Source of the DNA: Taenia hydatigena
Taxonomy: Eukaryota; Platyhelminthes; Cestoda; Cyclophyllidea; Taeniidae
Reading direction: 5' to 3'
DNA length: 64,000 nt
NCBI GenBank assembly: GCA_036345935.2
Contig: JADWOT020000003.1
Location: 20,974,509 to 21,038,508 of the forward strand
This document shows, piece after piece, positions 46,521 through 59,629 of this stretch (positions within the stretch are counted from its first letter, which is position 1; each line of letters begins with the position of its first letter). A program made the translations under genes and the position numbers. The notes beneath the pieces were generated by a model. It was not told where the DNA came from, did not search any database, and was given only the letters and a program-made list of their open reading frames with translations.

Positions 46521-46960
46521 CGACTGGACAATTCCTGTTCAACTTGAACACTCTTCCACAATTTTATCTTCTGGGCTTTACACAGCAATTGTGCACTTCA
46601 TCGCACCCAACACACGCTTCTACTCACTCTTCAATCTCACCACCTTCATAGGCCAATTGAACAATAACTTTCCCTGGCTAAATGGCAGCCACGAGCACAA
46701 CACAATGCGTGCCTTACAGCCACCTCACATTCCCCACCAATGCTATGCTATGCTATGCAATGCGATGCAATGCCCGATGTGTTCACTGACAACGCATTAT
46801 CTTCTCATCAGCATGCAGTACTGCCATTTCCACACCACGATTAAGACAAATGAAGCGCCTTCGCATAGTGGTGTTTGTGGTCTCACCAACGCTCCCGATG
46901 TTACGCATGCCACCAACGCCGACGCATTCCCAAAATAGACACCTTCAAATGGGCACGATG

Positions 46961-47013
46961 GGGTGGAGTGGAGTGGAGTGGAGTGGAGTACAGTGGGGTG
47001 GAGTGGAGTGGAG
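46961..47013 (+). repeat. GGAGT minisatellite in the left long arm
   Basis: About ten GGAGT-type pentamers with a few variants. The mirrored CTCCA version is at 59136-59193. Confidence 0.9.
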
Positions 47014-47730
47014 TGAGACAGAGTGGGGAAGGATGGGGGCCACAGAAGCATCGTAGAGGGGACAGGGGAAGGAGAGTAATCCTTACAGCGTCAGTTCATT
47101 TCAGAGCTCGTTTTCTAAAGTGCACATGCAGGCTTATTTGCGTAGTATAGCATCGCATATATTCTTCCTCACCCAGATAAACCGAACTCCCCTTATCATT
47201 TCCACCCATCGGCATCATGAGAATGCACTAAATCGTGACAACCAAAGAGCCAACAACCACTTTTCACATCAATGCCGACAATCCGCATTGCCTGCGATAT
47301 AAACTCTCCCTCGATTGCTGAGAACTCGACTCCTCAAAGGTGCCGAATCTGGCGTTGAATGATGTGCTTTCTGCTACAATAAGCGTGCGCGAACGCTGTA
47401 ATCTCTAATTTGCCCACACATTCAGTGGCTGCATGGTTGCTAAGCCGAAAGCAATCATTCACTCATTTGATTGTAGTAAAGCACAATGCAGAGCCGAGTG
47501 AGGTGGATGTGGTCTTCGGACGAAGTGTGCGAGAGTGTGAGCGCTCAAAGCAAAGTGAGGGGCAGCTCGAGTCCATTCGGCTTCAATGATGCAATCAAGC
47601 TAAAAGCATTTCGCCTCATAAGAGCCAAGTGATGTGCATGTCTTGCCACATTCTGCTTTGGCAGCAGTGAGTGAGTGAGTGTGTGGACCGAGGTTTGGGC
47701 TCAAGGGTCAGTTGCTTGCATTGAGTGACT

Positions 47731-47785
47731 AGGAGGAGGGGAGGGGGAGGGAGGGAGGGAGGGAGGGAGGGAGGGTGGGAGGGGG
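47731..47785 (+). repeat. GGGA tract in the left long arm
   Basis: A series of GGGA units with G runs of 3-5. The right-arm counterpart (58368-58420) is one GGGA unit shorter. Such a tract could form a G-quadruplex. Confidence 0.9.
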
Positions 47786-50700
47786 CGAGGTTTTCGACAG
47801 ATGTTAAACTGTAAGGAAACAAGTTGCAAAGTCATGCCAGGAGCATCGCAAATCACTGAAATCGTAAAGGAAAGGGGTGTTTTATTCACTTCGAAACAGC
47901 GACCAATGTCTAATCTATTTAATTATTGAACAGAAGCGTCTGCTTTAGAAGGTCATGCTCACAAAATAAGCTCGGTTCAGCTTGTTCTATAAGTGTACTA
48001 CAGGGGCAATTACAGAGAGTTTCTTAACTACTTTGGCTCGTGGAAATAGGTCATTGTAACATTCAGTGTTTTATTCATTCCAAAATAACAACAATTAAAT
48101 AATGAACAAGCAGCTTTTTCTGTTATGTATCAAACCCACAATCCAAAATAAGTCTATTTTTTTCCTTGTTATAAAAAGTACAGTCTGGTCACGAACGCCG
48201 TTTTTAACAAATATTATATACATCTCATTTGGGTGCATAATGATTTTTCGGCTTTGAGAACAAGGGTCCAAATGCAATCAAGTAACGATGTTCAAAAGCA
48301 TCGGAAACTTCTATTAGGCAATACCAGGCAACAGCAATAATCTTTATTATTTTATTCAATTATATAGACAGAAGCGAATTTCCCAAAAAATTCGCGAAAA
48401 ATTCGAATAAAATTCAACCTGTTGTGTACTAAGTATTCCCAACGGTTATGTTCTGCAACTCCTCAGCATTAATTAAAGTCCCTTTAGAAGCACTATAAAA
48501 TAGATAGCTGCAGTCATTTTCTCTATTGCCTTTTGAAAAGTGAAATAAATTTCTTTAAAATTGATCGCGAGGTAAGTGCTTTTTTGATGCTGGTGGTGGA
48601 TATCAAAAGCGAGTTGCACGAGAATAAAGAATTCTCTGCGAGATTGGTGTTAGTGCTCTTTTTGATGGTTAACGAGTTCGTCTGAGCCATTAGATTGATC
48701 ACACTCTACTCCGATTTATCGAAAAAGTGCGGTCAAACAGGTAGGCTATGCTGGGTGGTAAAATCATTTTTAAAATACCCCAATAGCGTTGTACTTCTTA
48801 TTTTTTTATTTTGTGATTTGCAAAGACTCGCAAGCACTTCCATTCAGCAGCTAAAGTTTGCACGATGACGTCTCCGTAATTAAATAGATTCGCGGTCACC
48901 GATTGGCTGCAAGCATTGTTTCGCTATTCCCACAAAGGCAGATCGTATTTTTGGAAACAGAAAACTCAAGAACTCTTCCATACATCTAAAAAACTTTCAC
49001 GTAGTGTTTGTAACCGACTGTTAAGGGCTTCTTTGGCAGAAATGGACACGAAGTTTGCAATGAAAGATCCAAATTAACGGGTTGAAGCGATGACATCAGC
49101 ACCAGTTAGGACATTATTCCCCATTGTACACAATCAAGTAAGAAGAATAAGGTTAGTTTCTGTGTTAAGGGATTAATGCAAAAATGCCTTACCCCTAGAG
49201 AACTAATTAAGGTAGGACAACTAGGCGATCATATAAAAGAGCTCAATCAACTTAGGAAGTCTTGCAAGCCTATAGGTTCTTGAATTACTCAGGACATTTT
49301 TACTTATGCTGCCACACTAAAATTAGTCGTACATAACCAAGCGAAAAAGTCTCACGAAAAAGGTCTTAAGTGTGCGGAGCACAGAAACTGCTGTGAAGTG
49401 AAAATCGCTTTAACTTGTGGGCAGTAATTTTTGAAGGAAAGCTACTACGAGGACTGAATAGACCGATTAAAAATGTCGACCGAAGTTGGATTTTGCGTAA
49501 TATTCACCCTCGCTATCGGGTCTCAGCCTACAAAATCTGCCTCCAAGTTATGATGCCCAAAAACTGGAACGCAAAACGCTCCATGAGGCTGCGAAGAGCT
49601 TTTATCAACTTCACCGTTTTATCCTTGCCCTGTGTGTTCGTAACACGACCTGTTTTAACTGGTATTTATCATAAAATGATAAGGAACATTTGTCACGTCT
49701 GACACCGGTATCGAGTGCGTTGAATTCGCTCTGTTTTCTCGCACGAAATAATTTTCAAAGCATTGTGCATTAGAAGTTATTTAAAACAGCAGTTGTGAAA
49801 CATTTTTATCTGAAATGGTGAGTGAAAGCTGAATTGTATTCTATTAACAACTAAAATCGATGAGTTATCAAGTTAATTATTCCCCTTTATCCAGATTTCA
49901 ACCACTATGTTGTGTAAAAATAAAAATATTTAGTAGCCGGAGAATTTTCCAAAGATGAAAGGAGGCACAATACCCGGACAGAAAATGTATTGCAGACGTA
50001 CGGAAGGGCTCGGAGCATCTGGCATGGCTCGGACTCCAGGTCACGCAGCCGAGGCACAATGGCAGACCCTCAAAGTTAGCAAAACCAAGCAGCGGAAAAC
50101 AATTCGTGTATTAAAATAATGCTATCTGTCAAGTTATTTTTGTTTGAGAGCCTACACAAATTTACTTCCCTTGACCAATCGTAGAAAGTGTCTGCACCTC
50201 CTCATACTGTCAGAATACTTCGCCAGCTAATGCAGAACGTACTTATCCAGCAAATAAAATGCAAGTTAGCACAAATAAAAACGCGATTAAAATTAATTGC
50301 AGCTACCTAAAAATAAAGTCAAATAAAGACTGCATTGCCATTTAATTCTCCGTTTAATGGTGTTCCAAAGGTAATAAGGACCATTACCTTTTTACCACTG
50401 ACGGTGTAGTTCAATGAACAGAACTGCCAATTTTAAAGTAGTTATGATCAAAACATTAAAAACAAATCGTTTAAGACCAGATTTAACTGGAATCAGAACC
50501 CACAATATCAAAAGATTTGCAGTCTGTTTATTTGAAATTCCAGCGGTAGAAAGTCTCGTAACATGGCAAATGGGTTTTATTGAAGAGTTAATTACAATTT
50601 AGAGTTTATACAATGAGATGATTACCTTTTAGAGTCCCTTCGTAGCAGTTGGTGTCGCAGGAAACGTTGTAATCGCAGAAGAATTGAAAAGTATCCGCAG

Positions 50701-53700
50701 GAAGCTAGATATCACTATGAGCTTATCAACTGTCTGCTTTTTAGCTAAACAAATTCGCAGGGTTTTGTCTTTATGCCCACTTTCCGCCAGTCATTTGCGG
50801 TAAGACTAATTGAAGGCGGCCAGTGACACAAATTATGAAACTTTTATGCGCCCATGACAATGGCTAAGCGACCAAAGAGGCACAATGCAATATTCTCTAA
50901 AATATTCAAGTAAATAAACAAGAGGGTAGTTCAATTCAAGGGCGTAGCATGTGACACAAAAAATGAGGATTTCACATGCGCCATTTCAGGCATCTTTTTG
51001 CATTGGGTTAGAGAAGGCTTAACTCATTCACTCTAAAAGAGCAAATTTTTCAAAGTCGTCAAGGCAAATAAACTAAACCGTTCACTCAGGTCAAACAAGG
51101 AGTTGTGGATTTACTAAGGAAAAATATTGCTGGGAATAAAAAAAGCGCTTATACGTTTATCCCTACTTTTAATAAATATCTAAAATAGCAACTTGCAAAT
51201 AAATTCCGCCAGCACAGTCGAACCACCCAAAGGCATTCTACTTCAACTAGGCATTGGAGCGTATTGCCGACTTCTGGGGTAGAGATTAAGACAAACAAGA
51301 GTCAAAGAGAGCTCGTTCCACCGTGTTAAATGATACTCCGACAAAGAGCAGCATAAAACCGACTAAAGGTGGATAGCCATCTTAACACTATCACTTCAAA
51401 AATGAAAATTTTAATGAATGGTTGATTTTGCTACGGCTGCGCAGCTATTTGCTTCCTTCTCTTTTTACGACAGGCCACGCGTCATTCGTCTTGAATAGAC
51501 CGCTCCGCACATGATCATGAAACCATTATGGCCGACGTCGCCTACGCACAGGCAGATGGCTGTCTTTGAAAAGTTGGCAGCATTTAAATATTGTATTGAG
51601 GCTGTATTTGTATTGTTCTTAAGGCACACAAAGAGGATGGATACTTGCCAATTTGGATCTGAAATCTTGTTTCAAAAGGCACTCTATCAATTGTCAGATG
51701 TTGTTTCATCTTGATGAGCGATATGAACTGGGTATTGCAAAGATGCGGCATCTGCTGCTTATAGCCAGATGTGGCACCGCGACGGTTCGATTTCTTTTGC
51801 CGTAAGTGTGTAGCATGAATAGTCATGGCTTGAATTATGCACTTAATCAACAGAAATTGAAATAATAAAAAATCAAAATAGGCACAATGAAGAAATTAGT
51901 CCTACTTGTGACAAGACAGATCCTGTAAAAAGTGCAATGTAAAGGGGATCCATGATGAAAAAAATATGGTTTTTTGGGTTTTTAACTAAAAATTAAAGGT
52001 AAAAAATTTTCTAAAAGTGTCAGCAGAATTTCCTCTGCATATTTTAACCACAATTTCAAAAATTCCAAAAAAACAACAAGTTTTCTGGCATTCCACAAGT
52101 ACATCGGACCCATTAAACGCTATTTGGAATAAAAAGCAACTCGCAAGCAGGCCGAGTAAGTTCGTGCAGCTATTTATTACAGCAATTAGATAACTGAAGA
52201 AGGCGTCGTCAAACATTTCATTTGTTAAAGTGATCCCGTTTCAAGCTGTAATCCAGTCTTTCCACAAGACGCCAAGAGCTTGCAGGGAATTCCAGTAAGT
52301 TTCCAAAAAAAGATATCCCTCATGCAAACGCAAACGGCATGATGCCAGCCGCATCTTCTCTCTCACTCCCATCTCCTAACCACCCGCTCGATTCGTCACG
52401 TGGTTTTTGAATAAAAATGCTAAGCCAAGGTGATAATCACCCCTTGACAAATTGTCACCAAGAAAATAAGAATGGGGAGAATGTGGCAGCATCGTTCATT
52501 CGTCTTGTACCGTACCTGCCCATCGGATTTATCTAAACTTACCATATACTGCGTTTTAAAAGCGTGGCCTGGACAAAAACTTCAAAACATATGTCTTTTT
52601 TGACCAACATAATGAGTAAACATCGAAAGCACGTTGAGGGCGCGGAGATTTGGCGGCTGGACAGAAAGGGCTGCCTGTGTCTGAGCCGCTCGATCATCGT
52701 AGTCACCCGTATTCATAGGACTGGTTATAACCCCATTTAAAATAGAGCTAATTGTGTTCTCAGTCAGTAAGATTGCTAGGGGGACATAAAAATGAGCGCC
52801 CTCCTGAGACTGCAGGCATCTCCACCTACCATACTTTCATTCAGCAAACTTGAAAATGTGCGATCTTAATATCATATTCTAAAGGATGCACAAATCTAAA
52901 AAGTGTCTGCAGTTGTGGATTTGGCTTTGGTTCATCCATGATTCGACAATGTTAGTGATCGAAATAAGATAAAAATAGTAGAGAATACAATAAAAAGTGC
53001 CGTGCAATGCATGCATTTACCAATTGGATGTAATTGAAGAGCCCTTACAACTTACAACAAGCCGTTGCTGAGAGATAAACGAAATCAAAACAAACATTTT
53101 AGCTTACTCGACAGCATAAGAAATCACCCTTAAATTGGACAAAGAGTAGTCATGGTTAACTTAAAATTTGTAGTAAATTCATTACTCGGAAATCACGAAC
53201 AACGGATCTTTTGATGAGGTGCTCACAAGCAACACTGAGGATACCTGTGACCCTAAAAACCGTTTCTGTTTAATTTTCTGTAAGCTTACATTGTAGCGCT
53301 TTTAGTCCTTCAGAAGAGCTAAACCTGCTGACATGAACTCTAGACCATGTTACCAAGCGAAGGTACAATCTGCGTGAAGTAAAGTTTCTGCCTACTCAAA
53401 CGCAGTACCAAGCAAAATGTCAACGCATCATACAGCCTCTCCCTTCTTTTAAGCCTTCTGTGGCGACCATCACAGCGTAGTCGACGCTTGAAAAATATAT
53501 CCACGAACTAATCGCACTAGTGATCAAATCTGCGTGCAGCTGCGGATACATTTGTTCACAAGGTCACTGATTGATCTTAATAATTCAACTAAATAAGGAA
53601 TTTTATCCCATTTGCGAGCTGTATTTGAAAAGGGTTCACGTGCTGGTCATCTCGTTCAAACACTGACCTGAAAATCGAGTCGTTTAATAGAAGGTGGATT

Positions 53701-56666
53701 TAAAGTACTTTCCCTGGGATAATGATTCCCCCTTATTCCCTCTTGCCACGTACTCACTTCACTCATGTTCGACCAAGCATTTATTTAGGGTTTGCTCAGC
53801 TAGTAGAGAGATACCGGACGCATTTCATGTTCAGTTAACTTACATTCTCATACGGGCACTATAGACAGCGCTCTAATTAACTTCCCTACTGAATTCGGTT
53901 TCAGTTATTAAGAGCATTCCTGCAGAACACGGAATTGGGATCCCTGCTCTTCTAAAAGAACTTTTCTTCTTCCGTAGCTTTAGAGTTTAATGTTAAGAAC
54001 TAGAAATCATTATAGTAGTTAGTTAGGACCGAGTTTATTTGCCGCTACCACCAATTATGCAGTCCAATTCCTTCAGAAGACCTAAGGCTAAGCCGCCATA
54101 AAAAAGTGCGGTCCGCGATGACCCAATCGTCCATTAAAGACTATTCAAGTATTACACGCTTTCTAACTACCTTCGCCAGCATCCTAGGAACCGCCTCTAG
54201 CTCAAGCTTTTTGGTTAGTTGAGGTCACTTAAGCTGCACTTCAGGTGTACAACTAATTACTCCACAGCCAAGGTCAATTAGTTCTTGTAAATATGCGTTA
54301 TTAAGCCGGTTGAATAAATCAGATGCAGACTCAGACTCTGGCGGTATCCGGTGCCCCTTCGAAGGTCCTACCCCTGTGCTCTCCCATACACTTCAGTCAT
54401 TAAGGACATCCGCCCTGAGGTCTGCTTCTGCCACTTATCTGGTTGGAAGTTTGGCAAGATTGAGGTCACACGTACATAAATACCTCAAGATATGAGATTG
54501 GCGACCTGGCCACAATATTTGGCGGTCCAGGTTATTACAAACAATTTCGTATGCACCTTGTACCAGCTAGAAGTATGCATGAGTTGTGATTTGGAATTAG
54601 CGGTTCAGGAATAAAGGACTCTGGTTAAGAAAACTGATAGGGCGGAATTCATTATACCATCTTATGCCTAACTACTATTTATTAGTTCATTAATTTCCGT
54701 CTTAAAACAAAGAAGAGCAAACTTCTGCCTCAAGCCGACGTAAAAAATATTTCTCTTGGAAAATATTTTGTAGAATAAATTATCCTACCTGAGTGTTACC
54801 TTTTACACAATGTGATTCTATGTTATTTGTGAAGTAAATTTTGATATGATGGAGTAGGTTGTTGCGCTGTCAAGACTGTACGATATACTAAAATTTAAAA
54901 GTAGATACGTGCACCTCTTCGGTGACGAGAAGAAATGCATCTTTCTTCATAGGTGGTGGCGTTAAGTTCTGGATTTGTTACCAGGTTGCCTTTGCGAGGT
55001 TCATGTACAAGAAAATATGCTTTATGATTTAGACATTTGGCGGCTTTAGCTTTGTTTATGCATAATAAATCGACTGTCCAGGGCTAAAATCCTTGACCTT
55101 TACCAAATTCAGGCAGAAACAATGAGTTGTGATAAAAATGGGAGGAACTGACGAAGCGCCACTCTTGACGGCTGCGGAAAATTACAGTAAACACTGTGAA
55201 TGATCTGAGCAATGAACGATAAACCAAAATGAGGTCTTTGTAAAGGACAGCGAATAAAATGACGTTCAAAGAGTTTAACGTTCTGAATTTAACCCTTGAT
55301 TAGCGCGTCAAACAGACGTCAGCGGGCGTCTCTTACTTACGAAACTAGCGAAGACTCAAAAGGACTGTTTTTCGGCGCCTTGCCAAATCGCGGCAAATAT
55401 GAATCCTCATCAGGTCTTTTCTACATAAAGAATTCAACATTTGTAGGCAATAAAGGTGTCATCATAAAGAGGTTCTTCAGTTGCGCTGATTTAATCGCCA
55501 ACTCACACAGTCTCCTTGCTCGTCGGCTTGGAAGAGGCCCAGAGCTCCAAATTTGTGTAAGAAATAATTAAATCTGACCCTAAATAAAATCAGAATTTCG
55601 CAATCTGGATTCTATAAGATTAATGTGCGTGCTGTAAGAAGGTGGACCCAAAGTGACTCACAGCAAGGGGACTACTACTCAATTCTCAGCCCCTGTCAAG
55701 TTATTGTTTATGCTAAATCAGACCAAAGCTCCCCTTAAAAGGCTTGATGTCATTGCTTTTGGATAAACGATCCTCAAAGGTGATTATGATACAGAATATG
55801 CGCTGTATGGAACATCGCTTTGAAGTAGACGTGATTTTCGCAGAACGTTTATGAGGCAAGACCATTGTTGACATAAGCGGCACTTGCCTTAAGGAGAAAA
55901 GTTCATCCAAAGACTCGTGACAGACGGAAGCGAGAAGTGACTACACAGAACGGAGGAGGTGACGCTTAAAGGAAGTGGACTTTTGCACAATCAAACGGCA
56001 TTTGTTTTCGCTTTATGCTTTTCCAGCCGCACTCCCAAGACCAGTAGTTTCGTCGAGTTTTATAGAGTGGTTTTAACTTAGACAGACAAACTTACTTTTA
56101 AGACTTGATTTCTTTTATTGTATCGGTTCGCGCTGCATCAAAATAAGCAATGAACCAAGTGTTAAAAAGCAGTGTTTGCCTGATGCAAAACGGTTCCTAA
56201 CGCATCACGGCTAGTCAGTATTTCTCGCACTCTTGTTACTTTTTACTTGTTATCGGTATGTATTACCCCGACTGCAGATTAGTGTGCCGTTGGGGATTGA
56301 ATGACATTTTAATAGCAGCGGTTTTATGTGCCAACTCTTCTATGCAATGCGACGCAAATTTCACCTCTTCTCATCGTCACAAAAATGTAGTGGAACTATG
56401 AACGATCTATACACTCCTTTATTTATTTTGAAGTAAGGGGCTGGTTCGCGTTCGTGTTTCTATGCAGAGTTGCTGAGAAAAATCTAGATTTTATCAGAGA
56501 GTAAACAATGCATAGGCATCAGTTAATAGCACTGTGAGAACACACTTTTTTTCGCATAATAGAGAGGACGTTTGAAACTAGTACATGAACCTACCTAATT
56601 TACTATTAAAAACTAAGTTTGGTTGTAAATAAGTAAATGGCGTTAAAGAAAGTTATATCACATCAT

Positions 56667-57140
56667 TTATTTGATTAAGAATGAAACAAATATCTGCATA
56701 CTATCTGATTTACGAATTGTGTGCTGCAGCTTTTTGACATCGACCTCAAACGTCTTATTTAAATCTAAGTTAATAGAGTGCATTATAACTCCAATTATTC
56801 CATTCACTAAGAGGGTAAGGTCAGACAATCCACATTTTTCATTAGTGTAACCGATTAGGAAATTAATTTGGTGCTCGAATTCCATATCAGACAACAAATT
56901 TTCCGTTAAATCAAAGTGCACAAGGATGACACGTTTTAAACGTCTGCCAGACATTAGAAAACGAATAGAGAAGCCAGTGCTTGCCTGCTGGAAGTCTGTT
57001 AATATACTTACCTTCTGTGGCAATAATATAGAAGGACCAACACACCAGGCAAGACGACGGGAACGTACCCTTTCTAAAAATTGTTTACCGTGGCACTTGT
57101 GCGGCAGGCTTCCACTCGTGTATGGGAGTCGTGATTTCAA
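56667..57140 (-). other. Unrecognised 157-codon open frame
   Basis: The longest open frame in the right third of the window outside the inverted repeats. I do not recognise the product. A donor-like AAGGTAAGTAT lies inside it (minus strand, near 57010), so if it is coding it may be two exons rather than one frame. No signal peptide or clear membrane segment; the middle is hydrophobic and mixed (LLVNGIIGVIMHSI). It may be chance in AT-rich DNA. Confidence 0.2.
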
Positions 57141-57293
57141 GCATCTCGTAGATGCTTTTCATCGAATGACTTTCCTCTAAATGATCCAGTGAATTTTTGC
57201 AAGAAATTACCTAAAATCTTGTAGCGATTTTTCGCTCTGATCACTGAGCTTCTTCTCCAAACTATCTTAAGAACTTGTGACATCCTAAAGTGC

Positions 57294-57485
57294 ACATGTA
57301 GCGTCCCAAGGCTCCCTTGAAGGCAAAAGAAGGCAGAATACTAGGGTAAAATATATATGTATATTCAACGGGCAGAGGGAAATAGGTTGCTGGCATGGCC
57401 CAGAGGCCAGCCTACGCAGCTAGGGCAATATGGTCACCTCTGTGACCTTGACCGGAACCTGTAATTCAAAAAAACAAAGTATTAC
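57294..57485 (-). repeat. Dispersed ~190-bp repeat, copy D (inverted)
   Basis: Carries GGCAAAAGAAGGCAGAATAC, CTGGCATGGCCCAGAGGCCA and CAAAGTATTACA in inverted order relative to copy A, including the middle block missing from copy B. Confidence 0.85.
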
Positions 57486-58087
57486 AGCACAACTATTCAT
57501 CAAAATCGGATGCATTTAATTGTGTCAACTGATTCACATTACATATCTGATCACATGAAGACTGTATTCCTTCAAAAACTGAGCACATGGTCTTACATGT
57601 CTTAAAAGCATTCCTTTATGTTTGTACAACCCAAAACGTTTCAAGAGGCTTCTTTCCTATTTCATTTCTATAATGCGGACTTCAAAATCCCAAATTCTAT
57701 GCGGTAGATGAAACAAACCTTCATTTTATGGATTCGTTTTGTTAAAAGATTTCGAAAGTGGATTAAGTAAGTAAGCAGGCACATTTTTGTGGGCAGTAAT
57801 GAAATCCACCTGCTACTCTAGCTTGTAAGCCAAATTTAAAGAAGGAGAAGAGAGGGAGAGATTGGTTCTGTTCCAAGTTTATCCTTAAAATCCCGTGTTT
57901 TTCAGATAAAACTCCGACACTCGATGTTTAGCACTAGGCTATGACATGCAAAATCGAATGGAAGGTTGAGAAATGACCGCGAGATAAAAATGGAGATGGC
58001 TAGCACTACGCCCTTTAGATCTGCGCACGAGATACTCTATGAAAGTGGAATTTGAGCAAAGCTTTTGTCTCGTTAAAAATAGATATG

Positions 58088-59629
58088 ACTGAATGTTACA
58101 ATGACCTATTTCCACGAGCCAAAGTAGTTAAGAAACTCTCTGTAATTGCCCCTGTAGTACACTTATAGAACAAGCTGAACCGAGCTTATTTTGTGAGCAT
58201 GACCTTCTAAAGCAGACGCTTCTGTTCAATAATTAAATAGATTAGACATTGGTCGCTGTTTCGAAGTGAATAAAACACCCCTTTCCTTTACGATTTCAGT
58301 GATTTGCGATGCTCCTGGCATGACTTTGCAACTTGTTTCCTTACAGTTTAACATCTGTCGAAAACCTCGCCCCCTCCCACCCTCCCTCCCTCCCTCCCTC
58401 CCTCCCCCTCCCCTCCTCCTAGTCACTCAATGCAAGCAACTGACCCTTGAGCCCAAACCTCGGTCCACACACTCACTCACTCACTGCTGCCAAAGCAGAA
58501 TGTGGCAAGACATGCACATCACTTGGCTCTTATGAGGCGAAATGCTTTTAGCTTGATTGCATCATTGAAGCCGAATGGACTCGAGCTGCCCCTCACTTTG
58601 CTTTGAGCGCTCACACTCTCGCATACTTCGTCCGAAGACCACATCCACCTCACTCGGCTCTGCATTGTGCTTTACTACAATCAAATGAGTGAATGATTGC
58701 TTTCGGCTTAGCAACCATGCAGCCACTGAATGTGTGGGCAAATTAGAGATTACAGCGTTCGCGCACGCTTATTGTAGCAGAAAGCACATCATTCAACGCC
58801 AGATTCGGCACCTTTGAGGAGTCGAGTTCTCAGCAATCGAGGGAGAGTTTATATCGCAGGCAATGCGGATTGTCGGCATTGATGTGAAAAGTGGTTGTTG
58901 GCTCTTTGGTTGTCACGATTTAGTGCATTCTCATGATGCCGATGGGTGGAAATGATAAGGGGAGTTCGGTTTATCTGGGTGAGGAAGAATATATGCGATG
59001 CTATACTACGCAAATAAGCCTGCATGTGCACTTTAGAAAACGAGCTCTGAAATGAACTGACGCTGTAAGGATTACTCTCCTTCCCCTGTCCCCTCTACGA
59101 TGCTTCTGTGGCCCCCATCCTTCCCCACTCTGTCTCACTCCACTCCACTCCACCCCACTGTACTCCACTCCACTCCACTCCACTCCACCCCATCGTGCCC
59201 ATTTGAAGGTGTCTATTTTGGGAATGCGTCGGCGTTGGTGGCATGCGTAACATCGGGAGCGTTGGTGAGACCACAAACACCACTATGCGAAGGCGCTTCA
59301 TTTGTCTTAATCGTGGTGTGGAAATGGCAGTACTGCATGCTGATGAGAAGATAATGCGTTGTCAGTGAACACATCGGGCATTGCATCGCATTGCATAGCA
59401 TAGCATAGCATTGGTGGGGAATGTGAGGTGGCTGTAAGGCACGCATTGTGTTGTGCTCGTGGCTGCCATTTAGCCAGGGAAAGTTATTGTTCAATTGGCC
59501 TATGAAGGTGGTGAGATTGAAGAGTGAGTAGAAGCGTGTGTTGGGTGCGATGAAGTGCACAATTGCTGTGTAAAGCCCAGAAGATAAAATTGTGGAAGAG
59601 TGTTCAAGTTGAACAGGAATCGTCGAGTC
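58088..59629 (-). repeat. Right arm of the ~1.54-kb long inverted repeat
   Basis: Reverse complement of 46521-48067. Differences include one GGGA unit and single bases such as the A/G at GCGAGAGTG versus its counterpart near 58621. A 199-codon minus frame (59213-59812) runs out of the arm into unique DNA and has no recognisable domain. Confidence 0.95.

Larger units (their letters stand above)
46521..48067 (+). repeat. Left arm of a ~1.54-kb long inverted repeat
   Basis: Reverse complement of 58088-59629 with only scattered differences. It begins near CGACTGGACAATTCC and ends at CATTGTAACATTCAGT. Identical peptides can be read in both arms, reflecting DNA identity rather than proven genes. 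Inside are a GCTATGCTATGC/GCAATGCGATGC block (46740-46772), a GGAGT minisatellite (46961-47013) and a GGGA tract (47731-47785). Confidence 0.95.
48068..58087. other. 10-kb spacer between the long inverted-repeat arms
   Basis: AT-rich, with no recognisable transposase, polymerase, integrase or capsid motif. The longest frame, 56667-57140 minus (157 codons), has no known family signature. A dispersed repeat copy lies at 57294-57485. No tRNA found. Confidence 0.55.
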
